Source: an uncultured Lachnospiraceae bacterium (GTDB taxonomy: Bacteria; Bacillota; Clostridia; Lachnospirales; Lachnospiraceae). From it: a stretch of DNA of 13,671 nt. Numbering within the stretch: the stretch's first letter is position 1; every line of letters begins with the position of its first letter. The notes under the pieces are model-generated. The model saw only the letters and a program-made list of their open reading frames with translations, made no database searches and was not told the DNA's origin. A program made the position numbers and the translations under genes. The stretch covers positions 1 to 13,671 of the forward strand of contig CAMHCL010000033.1 in NCBI GenBank assembly GCA_946183625.1. Direction: 5' to 3'. Shown piece after piece: positions 7,036-13,671 of the stretch.

Positions 7036-10000
7036 ATGAAAAAAATAAAAAATATTGTATTATCTATACTTCTAATTTTTATTCTTGTTTTTTCCGGCAT
7101 TGGTCCATATGTAGCGGATCGGATTTCTGATGTCGGAGATTTTCCTACACAAGTTAATGCTGATATTTATGACTATGATGAGTATGTGACGACCATTGAA
7201 GAGGCCGGCACAATACTTAGAGAGAGCATGAAGAGAAGAGAGACTGAGATTTCAGTGCCTGTTCGATTTGATGAGAAGCCGGAATTCAATAAGATTCATA
7301 CAGCTATTTATGATGAGGCTACTAAGCATACTGGAGTTGGCTGTGAAGGCGATTATCTCAGGTATCAGGTTCATTCCAGAGGTGGTGGAATTAAATCCTT
7401 CGCTTACGGCGATTATTTCTATGTAACATTTACTTATACTATAACGTATTTCACAACTGCAGAGCAGGAAGCTCAGGTAGATGCAGAACTGGAATCAGTT
7501 TATAAGAAGCTTAAGCTTACAGGAAAAACTAACGAAGAAAAATTAGAATTAATATATGATTACATTGCAAATAATATAACTTACGATTATAAAAATCTGA
7601 ACGATGATACATATCTGTTAAAGCACTCTGCATACGCTGCGATTATCAATAAGACTGCGGTATGTCAGGGTTATGCTGTTCTGCTTTACAGAATGCTTCT
7701 TGATAATGGAATAGATAATAGATTTGTCAAGGGATATGGAATAAGTGGATCCAGTCAGGAATTGCATGCATGGAATATGATTCAGATGAATGATTCATAT
7801 TATTATGCAGATTCTACATGGGATGCGGGAAGAGAGAGAGTATATTACATGTATGGCTCCGGTTCTTTCTCAGATCATATTCCTGATCAAATGTACTCCT
7901 CCGAAGAGTATACTTCTCAATACACAGTAAGTGAAATTGATTATCCAACAACTTACGCAGTCAGAGCATTTGAATTAAATGATGAAACTATTCCTGATGC
8001 TACATTCCGTTCTTACCTTGAGAATACTTATGACAAGGATGGTGATGGATGGCTGTCTATAGATGAACTTAAGAGTATAACTTTACTTAATATCACAACG
8101 GCTTCATATATTGATTTTACAGGAATAGAAAGATTGAAATGGATTCAGTCTCTGGATCTTTCAAATACTAATGCGAAAAATCTTGTATTAACACAGAGGC
8201 TTTTCAGAGGACTTTTTGCATGGAATAGTTCTTTTGAATATGTAGATCTGTCTAGAGCGGGTTACGGATTAACAGGCAGCTATTATGTAACAGCCGATTT
8301 CTATGACAGTAGTAATCTTAAGGTTCTCAAGCTACCTGCAAGGATTATAAATGTATCGTATGATCAGTATCCTGATGGCAAACAGTATTATGTATCACTG
8401 AACGGCTGTACTTCACTTCAGGAATTGTATTTTACAGGTGATATGCCTGGATTCTATGAAGGATGCTTCGCTGATCTGAATAATGTTACTATATATTATC
8501 CACCTGAAAATCCGACATGGACCGAAGAGGCTCTTCAGGATTACGGTGGCGAAAATATAAATTGGATTCCGAATTGGGATTACACTGAAGAAGATTATGA
8601 GGCTGTTAATTCGCTCATTTCCATGCTGAATGCTCTTCCAAGCGTATCTGCTCTTTCTATAAATGATGTTGAATCGGTTTATGCAGCAGATGCGATATAT
8701 GACACACTTACAGATAAACAAAAGCAGTTGTTTGGAACTGTAAATGAAGAATTGCTTCAGCAGCTGGTTACACGTGCAGATGAACTCTATGCTACAGTTC
8801 ATGTGCTTGTTAAGCACGATGGAACAGCACCAACATGCACAGAAACAGGTTTGGCTGATTACTGGACCTGTAAGGTTTGTGGCAAGATGTTTGGTGATGC
8901 TGAAGGTAAGACAGAAGTGACAGAGGCTGATCTGATTGTTCCAGAAGCGGGTCACAGTATAGTTGTGGATCGTGCAATCGCCCCAACCTGTACAAAGACT
9001 GGACTTACAGAAGGTACTCATTGCGAGAAGTGCAATGAAGTATTTAAGTCTCAGGAAATCATACCTGCAGAAGGACATGAAGAAGAGACAGATCCATACG
9101 TGGCCCCAACCTGTACAGAAACAGGTCTTACAGAAGGTAGCCATTGTATAAAATGTAACGAAACCCTGGTAAGACAGATTGTTATTCCTGCACTTGACCA
9201 CAGCTGGGATGACGGCAAGGTTCAGATTGCACCAACATGCTCTGAAGAAGGTGAAATGCTTTATACCTGCAAAGTGTGTGGTGAAACCAGAGTCGATACA
9301 GTACGTCCAAAGGGACATACACTTATTATAGATGAAGCAGTAGAGCCAACCTGTACAGGGACAGGCCTTACAGAAGGCTGTCATTGCTCGGTTTGTGGAG
9401 AAAAGATTACTCCACAGGAGATAATTCCACAGCTTGGTCATGACTATACTGATTGGGAACCATCAGAAGAAGATCCTGATACTTATGTCAGAATATGTAA
9501 TAGATGTAAGATAGTAGAATACTCAGGCCATATTTGGGACGGCGGTACAGTTGATTCTACTCCAACATGTACAGAATCTGGCAAGATTATATATCATTGT
9601 CAGGATTGCGAAGAAGTTAAAGAAGAGATTATTCCAGCGCTTGGACATAAAGAAGTAACTGATCCAGCGGTTGAACCTACATGTACTTCTACAGGCCTTA
9701 CAGAGGGAAGTCATTGTTCAGTTTGCGGCGAGACAATTGTTGAACAGGAAGTTGTTCCTAAGGCAGATCATTCTGCTGTAACAGATGATGCTGTAGAAGC
9801 AACCTGTCTCAGGCCCGGCCTTACAGAAGGAAGTCATTGTTCAGTATGTGGCGAGATTCTTATAGCTCAGGAAACAGTTCCTGCTAAGGGACATAAAGAG
9901 GTTAAAGATGATGCGGTAGCACCAACTTGTATAGAGACGGGTCTTACAGAAGGAAGCCACTGCTCAGTGTGTAATGATGTTATCAAACGACAGGAAGTCG

Positions 10001-11247
10001 TTCCTGCACTAGGACATGCGTGGGATGAAGGAACCATAATCTCTGATGCGACATGTACAGAAGATGGAGTGAAGCATTTCACTTGTACCAGAGAAGGCTG
10101 CATAGAGAAGAAGAGAGAATCAATTCCTGCATATGGTCATAAAGAAGTTACAGATCCGGCAGTTGCACCAACCTGTACAGAGACAGGCCTTACAGAAGGT
10201 AAGCACTGCTCGGTATGTGAGGAAATACTTGTGGAACAGAAAGAAGTTCCGGCAACTGGTCATGAATGGGATAATGGTACGGTTACCAAGGGTGCTTCAT
10301 GTACAGTTGATGGTATCAAAACATATAAATGTACTCATGATAATTGTAATGAGACTAAGAATGAGAATATACCGGCTACAGGACATTTGAACATTGTTAC
10401 TGTTCCGGGTAAAGCGCAAACTTGTACAGAACCGGGACTCACGGATGGAAGCCAGTGTTCTGATTGTCATGCGATAATTGATAAACAACAGGTGATTCCT
10501 GCAAAGGGACATGCTTATAAGGAAGAAGTTATAAAGCAGGCAACGTATACTGATACCGGCATAAAGAGATTTACATGTTCTGATTGTGGCTATCATTATG
10601 ATGAAACTATTCCGGTAATAACCATTGATGATGCGAAGTATGAGATATACAAGGTGACTATAAACGGCAAGACAAGCTGGTATAAGTTTACTAATGGAAA
10701 ATATGATCCTACGTTTACAGGCTTTGCAAAAAATCAAAATGGTACTTATTACTTAAAGAATGGTGAGGTGCAGTTTATCACCAGTATCGTAAAGAACCCT
10801 GCAACGGGTAAGTGGCATTATATAAATAATGGTAAATACCAGCCGACATTCACAGGCTTTGCTAAAAATGAAAATGGTACTTATTACCTAAAGAATGGTA
10901 CGGTGCAGTTTATCACCAGTGTAGTAAAGAATCCAGCAACAGGAAAGTGGCATTATATAAAAAATGGTAAGTACCAACCGACATTTACGGGCTTTGCAAA
11001 GAATGAAAATGGTACATTTTACCTGAAGAATGGTACGGTGCAGTTTATTACCAGCGTAGTAAAGAATCCTGCAACGGGTAAATGGCACTATATAAAGAAT
11101 GGTAAATATCAGGCTGGCTATACTGGTATTGCTAAAAACGAGAATGGTTCATGGTACTTAAGAAACGGGGCTGTTGATTTTAATTTTAGTGGTACTGTTA
11201 CGATAAGTGGAAAGAAATATAAAATAAAAAAGGGTAAAGTGGTTTGA
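7036..11247 (+). CDS. Giant surface protein: transglutaminase, Cys-rich repeats, wall-binding repeats
   Basis: 1403 residues. In order: signal peptide or N-terminal anchor (1-28); N-terminal beta-containing region; transglutaminase-like domain (about 165-265) with a complete triad C210 (VCQGYA), H244 (HAWN) and D259 (ADSTWD), so it may be an active protease or cross-linker; a canonical EF-hand loop D333-E344 (DKDGDGWLSIDE); a leucine-rich-like region (345-510); a helical linker (515-588); about 15 Cys-rich repeats (589-1195); and four 45-residue aromatic/Gly repeats (about 1208-1387) resembling choline/cell-wall-binding repeats. There is no LPXTG motif, so attachment is probably through the C-terminal repeats. 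The start is uncertain: ATG 7036 has only GGGTG close upstream, while an in-frame TTG at 7024 has GGAAAG 6 bp before it; I prefer ATG because it opens a standard signal peptide. A role in adhesion or in processing surface or host proteins is inference. Confidence 0.85.
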   Translation: MKKIKNIVLSILLIFILVFSGIGPYVADRISDVGDFPTQVNADIYDYDEYVTTIEEAGTILRESMKRRETEISVPVRFDEKPEFNKIHTAIYDEATKHTGVGCEGDYLRYQVHSRGGGIKSFAYGDYFYVTFTYTITYFTTAEQEAQVDAELESVYKKLKLTGKTNEEKLELIYDYIANNITYDYKNLNDDTYLLKHSAYAAIINKTAVCQGYAVLLYRMLLDNGIDNRFVKGYGISGSSQELHAWNMIQMNDSYYYADSTWDAGRERVYYMYGSGSFSDHIPDQMYSSEEYTSQYTVSEIDYPTTYAVRAFELNDETIPDATFRSYLENTYDKDGDGWLSIDELKSITLLNITTASYIDFTGIERLKWIQSLDLSNTNAKNLVLTQRLFRGLFAWNSSFEYVDLSRAGYGLTGSYYVTADFYDSSNLKVLKLPARIINVSYDQYPDGKQYYVSLNGCTSLQELYFTGDMPGFYEGCFADLNNVTIYYPPENPTWTEEALQDYGGENINWIPNWDYTEEDYEAVNSLISMLNALPSVSALSINDVESVYAADAIYDTLTDKQKQLFGTVNEELLQQLVTRADELYATVHVLVKHDGTAPTCTETGLADYWTCKVCGKMFGDAEGKTEVTEADLIVPEAGHSIVVDRAIAPTCTKTGLTEGTHCEKCNEVFKSQEIIPAEGHEEETDPYVAPTCTETGLTEGSHCIKCNETLVRQIVIPALDHSWDDGKVQIAPTCSEEGEMLYTCKVCGETRVDTVRPKGHTLIIDEAVEPTCTGTGLTEGCHCSVCGEKITPQEIIPQLGHDYTDWEPSEEDPDTYVRICNRCKIVEYSGHIWDGGTVDSTPTCTESGKIIYHCQDCEEVKEEIIPALGHKEVTDPAVEPTCTSTGLTEGSHCSVCGETIVEQEVVPKADHSAVTDDAVEATCLRPGLTEGSHCSVCGEILIAQETVPAKGHKEVKDDAVAPTCIETGLTEGSHCSVCNDVIKRQEVVPALGHAWDEGTIISDATCTEDGVKHFTCTREGCIEKKRESIPAYGHKEVTDPAVAPTCTETGLTEGKHCSVCEEILVEQKEVPATGHEWDNGTVTKGASCTVDGIKTYKCTHDNCNETKNENIPATGHLNIVTVPGKAQTCTEPGLTDGSQCSDCHAIIDKQQVIPAKGHAYKEEVIKQATYTDTGIKRFTCSDCGYHYDETIPVITIDDAKYEIYKVTINGKTSWYKFTNGKYDPTFTGFAKNQNGTYYLKNGEVQFITSIVKNPATGKWHYINNGKYQPTFTGFAKNENGTYYLKNGTVQFITSVVKNPATGKWHYIKNGKYQPTFTGFAKNENGTFYLKNGTVQFITSVVKNPATGKWHYIKNGKYQAGYTGIAKNENGSWYLRNGAVDFNFSGTVTISGKKYKIKKGKVV
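8800..10620 (+). repeat. Array of about 15 Cys-rich 36-50-residue protein repeats
   Basis: Residues 589-1195 consist of units whose core is P-T-C-x10-C-x2-C followed about 14 residues later by G-H. Two subtypes are mixed. The GLTEG(S/T/K)HC type covers units 2, 3, 5, 8, 9, 10, 12 and 14. A W-x2-G...(Y/F)-x-C type covers units 4, 7, 11, 13 and, less clearly, 15. Units 1 and 6 are divergent, and units 6 and 15 lack the first Cys. Units 11 and 13 have C-x4-C in place of C-x2-C. Similar repeats occur in surface proteins of Clostridia; I know of no demonstrated function. Confidence 0.85.
10657..11196 (+). repeat. Four tandem 135-bp repeats (wall-binding-like)
   Basis: Units at 10657-10791, 10792-10926, 10927-11061 and 11062-11196, each coding 45 residues. 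The pattern is K-N-P-A-T-G-K-W-H-Y-I-x-N-G-K-Y, then FTGFAKN-x-NGT-x-YLKNG, then VQFITS. The second and third units and the start of the fourth are very similar in DNA as well as protein; the first half of the first unit and the second half of the fourth are more diverged. The tryptophan codon recurs at exactly 135-bp spacing (10678, 10813, and so on). The aromatic/Gly pattern resembles choline- or glucan-binding repeats and probably ties the protein to the wall or to a polysaccharide. Confidence 0.85.
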
Positions 11248-11263
11248 TAAATCATATTTATAC

Positions 11264-11292
11264 TTGCACTCCTTATTATGATGTGTTAAACT
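11264..11292 (+). promoter_or_regulatory. Promoter of the rpsF-ssb-rpsR operon
   Basis: TTGCAC (11264-11269), a 17-bp spacer, then TAAACT (11287-11292) preceded by TGT, an extended -10. The predicted start near 11299 leaves a 110-base leader before rpsF. Confidence 0.6.
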
Positions 11293-11313
11293 TGAAAAAC
11301 TGTGATATATTTT

Positions 11314-11333
11314 ATCTGGAGTTTTCTTCAGAT
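11314..11333 (+). promoter_or_regulatory. Hairpin in the rpsF leader
   Basis: ATCTGGAG (11314-11321) pairs with CTTCAGAT (11326-11333) over a TTTT loop, an 8-bp stem with one G-U pair. No T-run follows, so it is not a standard terminator of the upstream gene. It lies just after the predicted transcription start and is best read as the first structural element of the leader. Confidence 0.5.
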
Positions 11334-11344
11334 GTATCCTTGTT

Positions 11345-11379
11345 TCTGCTGGGCACTGGATTTTCCGAACATTGGCAGA
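11345..11379 (+). promoter_or_regulatory. Candidate S6:S18-binding leader element
   Basis: TCTGC (11345-11349) pairs with GCAGA (11375-11379), enclosing a smaller GGA/TCC stem and an unpaired CCG (11365-11367). Many bacteria have an rpsF leader in which a bulged CCG between two helices is bound by the S6:S18 protein pair to repress the operon. Position, CCG and enclosing stem agree with that element. I did not align it to the family consensus, so the assignment is tentative. Confidence 0.5.
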
Positions 11380-11408
11380 GACCATTATAGTCCATAAGGA
11401 GGTGCAAA

Positions 11409-11696
11409 ATGAATAAGTATGAGATCGCGTTAGTTGTCAGCTCTAAGATTGATGACGAACAGAGAGAAGCAGTTCTCGAGAAGGTTAAAAAGCTTATTGC
11501 CAAGTATGGTGCAACATTTACAGATGTTGACGATCAGGGCAAGAAGAGACTTGCTTACGAGATTCAGGACATGAAGGAAGGCTATTACTACTTCGTTCAT
11601 TTCGAGGGTCCAGTCGAAGCTCCTGCTAAGATTGAGAACAAGCTCAGAATTACTGAATCTGTCATCAGATACCTTATTGTTAGACAGGACGCATAG
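11409..11696 (+). CDS. rpsF: 30S ribosomal protein bS6
   Basis: 95 residues, the usual length for bS6, starting MNKYEIALVV and containing the family signature KKRLAYEIQDMKEGYYYFVHFEG (about 39-61), in which the beta strand after KRLAY forms the S18 contact face. It binds the central domain of 16S rRNA together with S18, whose gene is third in the operon. AAGGAGGTG (11396-11404) is a near-perfect ribosome site 4-5 bp before ATG. The stop is 17 bp before ssb. Confidence 0.97.
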   Translation: MNKYEIALVVSSKIDDEQREAVLEKVKKLIAKYGATFTDVDDQGKKRLAYEIQDMKEGYYYFVHFEGPVEAPAKIENKLRITESVIRYLIVRQDA

Positions 11697-11713
11697 CTAT
11701 TGGAGGTTATGTT

Positions 11714-12172
11714 ATGAATAAGGTAATTCTTATGGGTCGTCTTACCAGAGACCCAGAAGTTAGATATAGCCAGGGTCAGAATGGTGATCAGATGGCTATC
11801 GCCAGATATACACTTGCAGTTGATAGAAGATTCGCTAGAAGAAATGGTGGAGATAATCAACAGACTGCAGATTTTATATCATGTGTAGCATTTGGCAGAC
11901 AGGGTGAATTTGCTGAAAAGTATCTGAAACAGGGTACTAAGATAGCAATCACAGGTCGTATACAGACTGGTTCTTACACAAATAAGGAAGGTCAGAAGGT
12001 ATACACCACTGAAGTTGTAGTAGAAGAACAAGAATTTGCTGAAAGCAAGAATGCTTCAGATGGCAGTACAGGTGGATATCAGCCACAGACTGCACCTGCT
12101 CCACAGGATGCAAGCGCAGAAGGTTTTATGCCTATACCAGATAGTATAGAAGAGGATCTGCCATTTAAGTAA
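11714..12172 (+). CDS. ssb: Single-stranded DNA-binding protein
   Basis: 152 residues: an OB-fold DNA-binding domain at 1-110 (MNKVILMGRLTRDPEVRY start, DFISCVAFGRQGEFAEKYLKQG in the core, GRIQTGSYTNKEGQKVYTTEVVVE after it), a short Gly/Gln/Pro/Ala-rich linker (about 115-140) and an acidic tip EEDLPFK. It coats single-stranded DNA as a tetramer and recruits replication and repair enzymes through the tip. The tip normally ends in Pro-Phe; here an extra Lys follows. GGAGG (11702-11706), 7 bp before ATG 11714, decides against the ATG at 11709, which is only 2 bp from it and out of frame. Its place between rpsF and rpsR is the standard one. Confidence 0.96.
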   Translation: MNKVILMGRLTRDPEVRYSQGQNGDQMAIARYTLAVDRRFARRNGGDNQQTADFISCVAFGRQGEFAEKYLKQGTKIAITGRIQTGSYTNKEGQKVYTTEVVVEEQEFAESKNASDGSTGGYQPQTAPAPQDASAEGFMPIPDSIEEDLPFK

Positions 12173-12208
12173 AGCATGGGTCTTGCTTAATAATATGGAG
12201 GATTAGAT

Positions 12209-12472
12209 ATGCCTTACAATAAGACAGAGGGCGGAGCTGCCCCAATGAGAAGAAGACCTACTCACAGAAGAAAGAAGGTTTGTGTTTTCTGTGCAGACAA
12301 GAATCAGGTCATCGATTATAAGGATGCTAACTTACTTAGAAAGTATATCTCTGAGAGAGGAAAGATTCTTCCTCGTAGAATCACAGGTAACTGTGCAAAG
12401 CATCAGAGAGAACTTACAGTAGCTGTTAAGAGAGCTCGTCACGTAGCACTCATTCCTTACGTTACAGAGTAA
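12209..12472 (+). CDS. rpsR: 30S ribosomal protein bS18, zinc-type
   Basis: 87 residues of basic protein with the bS18 core KNQVIDYKDANLLRKYISERGKILPRRITG (31-60). C25 and C28 (VCVFC) with C62 and H65 (NCAKH) form the metal-binding set found in the zinc-containing version of S18; the version without Cys lacks these. The N-terminal extension MPYNKTEGGAAPMRRRP carries the basic tail. GGAGGA (12197-12202), 6 bp before ATG, supports the start; Met13 is an unlikely alternative. It is the last gene of the operon and is followed by a strong terminator. Confidence 0.96.
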   Translation: MPYNKTEGGAAPMRRRPTHRRKKVCVFCADKNQVIDYKDANLLRKYISERGKILPRRITGNCAKHQRELTVAVKRARHVALIPYVTE

Positions 12473-12479
12473 ATACTTA

Positions 12480-12522
12480 AATGACCATGCGATGGAAAAA
12501 TCTATGGCATGGTCATTTTTTT
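12480..12522 (+). terminator. Intrinsic terminator of the rpsF operon
   Basis: AATGACCATGC (12480-12490) pairs perfectly with GCATGGTCATT (12507-12517), an 11-bp stem with a 16-base loop, and T7 covers 12516-12522. It lies 7 bp after rpsR. Confidence 0.93.
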
Positions 12523-12531
12523 ATAAATATT

Positions 12532-12597
12532 GTGGTAATAATTCTATAATTATATTATAATAGAGATGGTGATTAATTTTATGTAAATAATTACCAC
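12532..12597 (+). promoter_or_regulatory. AT-rich promoter region framed by inverted 8-bp arms
   Basis: GTGGTAAT (12532-12539) and its inverse ATTACCAC (12590-12597) enclose two perfect TATAAT boxes (12545-12550 and 12556-12561). The second has TGGTAA 17 bp upstream, a poor -35 within the first arm. This is the presumed promoter of the polysaccharide genes; the arms could be an operator pair. Confidence 0.45.
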
Positions 12598-12620
12598 TAA
12601 TTAGGAAGGGCTCAATATAT

Positions 12621-13457
12621 ATGAGTTATAGCAATAGGCACAATGCGAAAGTCATTGTTGCTACACATAAACCTTATAGAATGTCAAAGGACCCTCTGTA
12701 CTTACCACTTCATGTGGGTGCTAAAGGTAAGGACAGTATTGGATTCACTAGAGATGACTCGGGTGACAATATCTCTGAATTGAATTCGGAGTATTGCGAA
12801 CTTACGGGTCTTTATTGGGCGTGGAAGAATTTAGACGCTGATTATCTTGGTCTTGTTCATTATAGAAGATATTTTTGTGGAAAGAGAAAGAGCTTTGTAA
12901 AAAGAGTGCTACGTAGAGTGGATCCTTTTTCACGTGTTCTTACATCCAAGGAATTAGATTTTCTGCTTAATCGCTACAGGATTATTCTGCCACGAAAGAG
13001 GAACTATATGATTGAGACTTTATATTCTCATTATATACATACTCATCAGGTTGAAGAATTCAATAAGGTTATTAAGATATTGAAGGATAAGTATCCAAAT
13101 TACGTTAAGCCATATAACAGAGTTATGTCTCGTACTTGGGGTTATATGTTTAATATGATGATTATGCCTCGTGAATTAATGGATGATTATTGCGCATGGG
13201 TGTTTGATGTTCTTGAGGAGCTTCGAGGCGCTATAGATTCAAGCAAGAGATCAGGATTTGAAAAGAGGTATCCTGGCAGAGTTGCTGAGTTGCTTTTTAA
13301 TGTCTGGCTAGAGTATAAAATAGAGCAGGGTGTTATTTCAGAAAATGATATAGTTGAGCTCCCGGTTGTATATATGGAAAAAATAGATTATGTTTATAAG
13401 GCATTTTCTTTCCTTGCTGCTAAGTTCTTTGGCGTTAAGCAGAAAATGAGTTTTTGA
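12621..13457 (+). CDS. DUF4422-family glycosyltransferase
   Basis: 278 residues. It opens with a beta-strand/loop KVIVATHKPYRMSKDPLYLPLHVGA pattern (10-34), followed by DNISELNSEYCELTGLYWAWKNL (49-71) and DYLGLVHYRRYF (74-85), which together match the DUF4422 family of glycosyltransferases found in capsule and exopolysaccharide clusters. The RYPGRVAELLFNVWL segment (216-230) is the conserved C-terminal part. The donor and acceptor sugars cannot be read from sequence. There is no membrane segment, so it probably works on the cytoplasmic face on a lipid-linked glycan. AGGAAGGG (12603-12610), 10 bp before ATG, supports the start. The next gene, an acyltransferase, begins 32 bp downstream, suggesting a polysaccharide operon. 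Confidence 0.88.
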   Translation: MSYSNRHNAKVIVATHKPYRMSKDPLYLPLHVGAKGKDSIGFTRDDSGDNISELNSEYCELTGLYWAWKNLDADYLGLVHYRRYFCGKRKSFVKRVLRRVDPFSRVLTSKELDFLLNRYRIILPRKRNYMIETLYSHYIHTHQVEEFNKVIKILKDKYPNYVKPYNRVMSRTWGYMFNMMIMPRELMDDYCAWVFDVLEELRGAIDSSKRSGFEKRYPGRVAELLFNVWLEYKIEQGVISENDIVELPVVYMEKIDYVYKAFSFLAAKFFGVKQKMSF

Positions 13458-13489
13458 TTTTTATGATTAATGCATAAGGACTGAATGTG

Positions 13490-13671
13490 ATGAGCGATAA
13501 TAAGAATTCTGCTTCGAGTAGTAGAAAAGAATATGTATCATTATTAAATGTTTTGGCTATAACAGCTGTTGTATTTCTTCATACAAACGGCTGTTTTTGG
13601 CTATATAGTGAAGATAGGTATTGGAAAACGGCTGATTTGATTGAGTCTTGTTTTTATTTTGCAGTACCTGT
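13490..13671 (+). CDS. Acyltransferase-3 family membrane protein, 3'-partial
   Basis: The first 60 codons of a gene that runs off the right edge. After a polar Ser/Asn-rich start comes KEYVSLLNVLAITAVVFLHTNGCFW (about residues 14-38), a first membrane helix with the conserved H of the OafA/WecH acyltransferase-3 family (VVFLHTN), then RYWKTADLIESCFYFAVPV, the start of the second helix. These enzymes move an acetyl or other acyl group across the membrane onto surface sugars. AAGGA (13476-13480) lies 9 bp before ATG. Cotranscription with the DUF4422 gene 32 bp upstream is likely. Family assignment rests on the N-terminus only. Confidence 0.75.
   Translation, partial: MSDNKNSASSSRKEYVSLLNVLAITAVVFLHTNGCFWLYSEDRYWKTADLIESCFYFAVP

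Noticed and set aside
8413..9441. A 342-codon minus-strand frame in the surface-protein gene
   Set aside because: Its Cys/Trp-rich composition is simply the reverse of the repeat DNA, and it has no initiation signals.
8800..11196. CRISPR-like periodic repeats
   Set aside because: The periods (about 120 and 135 bp) are in frame within one coding sequence and code for protein repeats; there are no constant repeats with unique spacers.
11314..11333. Terminator for the surface-protein gene
   Set aside because: The hairpin is not followed by a T-run and lies downstream of the predicted rpsF promoter.

Overview
The window looks like chromosomal DNA from a low-to-mid G+C anaerobic Firmicute, most likely a Lachnospiraceae member (Butyrivibrio/Roseburia/Pseudobutyrivibrio-like). 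This is inferred from several traits: strong GGAGG-type ribosome binding sites, a TEA-repeat lipoprotein linker, the kinase plus small helix-turn-helix pairing, a surface protein with C-x10-C-x2-C repeats and C-terminal wall-binding-like repeats, and the rpsF-ssb-rpsR order. No species-level call is possible from sequence reading alone.

Layout. (1) Positions 1-1765 hold the 3' part of a membrane Ser/Thr protein kinase whose N-terminus lies outside the window. It faces, tail to tail with 3 bp between stop codons, a small helix-turn-helix protein on the minus strand (1769-2203). (2) A 180-bp divergent intergenic region carries a perfect 17-bp palindrome, 7-bp direct repeats and a TATAAT box. 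(3) A plus-strand pair follows: a multi-pass UPF0104/YbhN-like membrane protein and the tRNA 2-thiouridylase MnmA. (4) A PutP-type sodium/solute symporter stands alone. Its promoter overlaps the terminator hairpin behind mnmA, and it has its own strong terminator. (5) Two secreted proteins follow: a small lipoprotein and a 1403-residue surface protein (transglutaminase core, EF-hand loop, leucine-rich-like region, about 15 Cys-rich repeats, four 45-residue C-terminal repeats). (6) The housekeeping operon rpsF-ssb-rpsR comes next, with a long structured leader that may be the S6:S18 autoregulatory element, closed by a strong terminator. (7) From 12621 a cell-surface polysaccharide locus appears to begin: a DUF4422 glycosyltransferase, then the first 60 codons of an acyltransferase-3 family membrane protein that runs off the window.

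How the parts fit. Most of the window is ordinary (translation, tRNA modification, replication, transport). The accessory material concerns the cell envelope: a transmembrane kinase with an extracytoplasmic sensor-like region, a lipoprotein, a very large repeat-built surface protein and the polysaccharide genes. The features most worth a second look are the kinase/HTH pair and the operator-like DNA beside it, the promoter/terminator overlap before the symporter, the repeated Cys3-His pattern in the surface protein, and the rpsF leader. I see no CRISPR array, insertion sequence, phage gene or tRNA.
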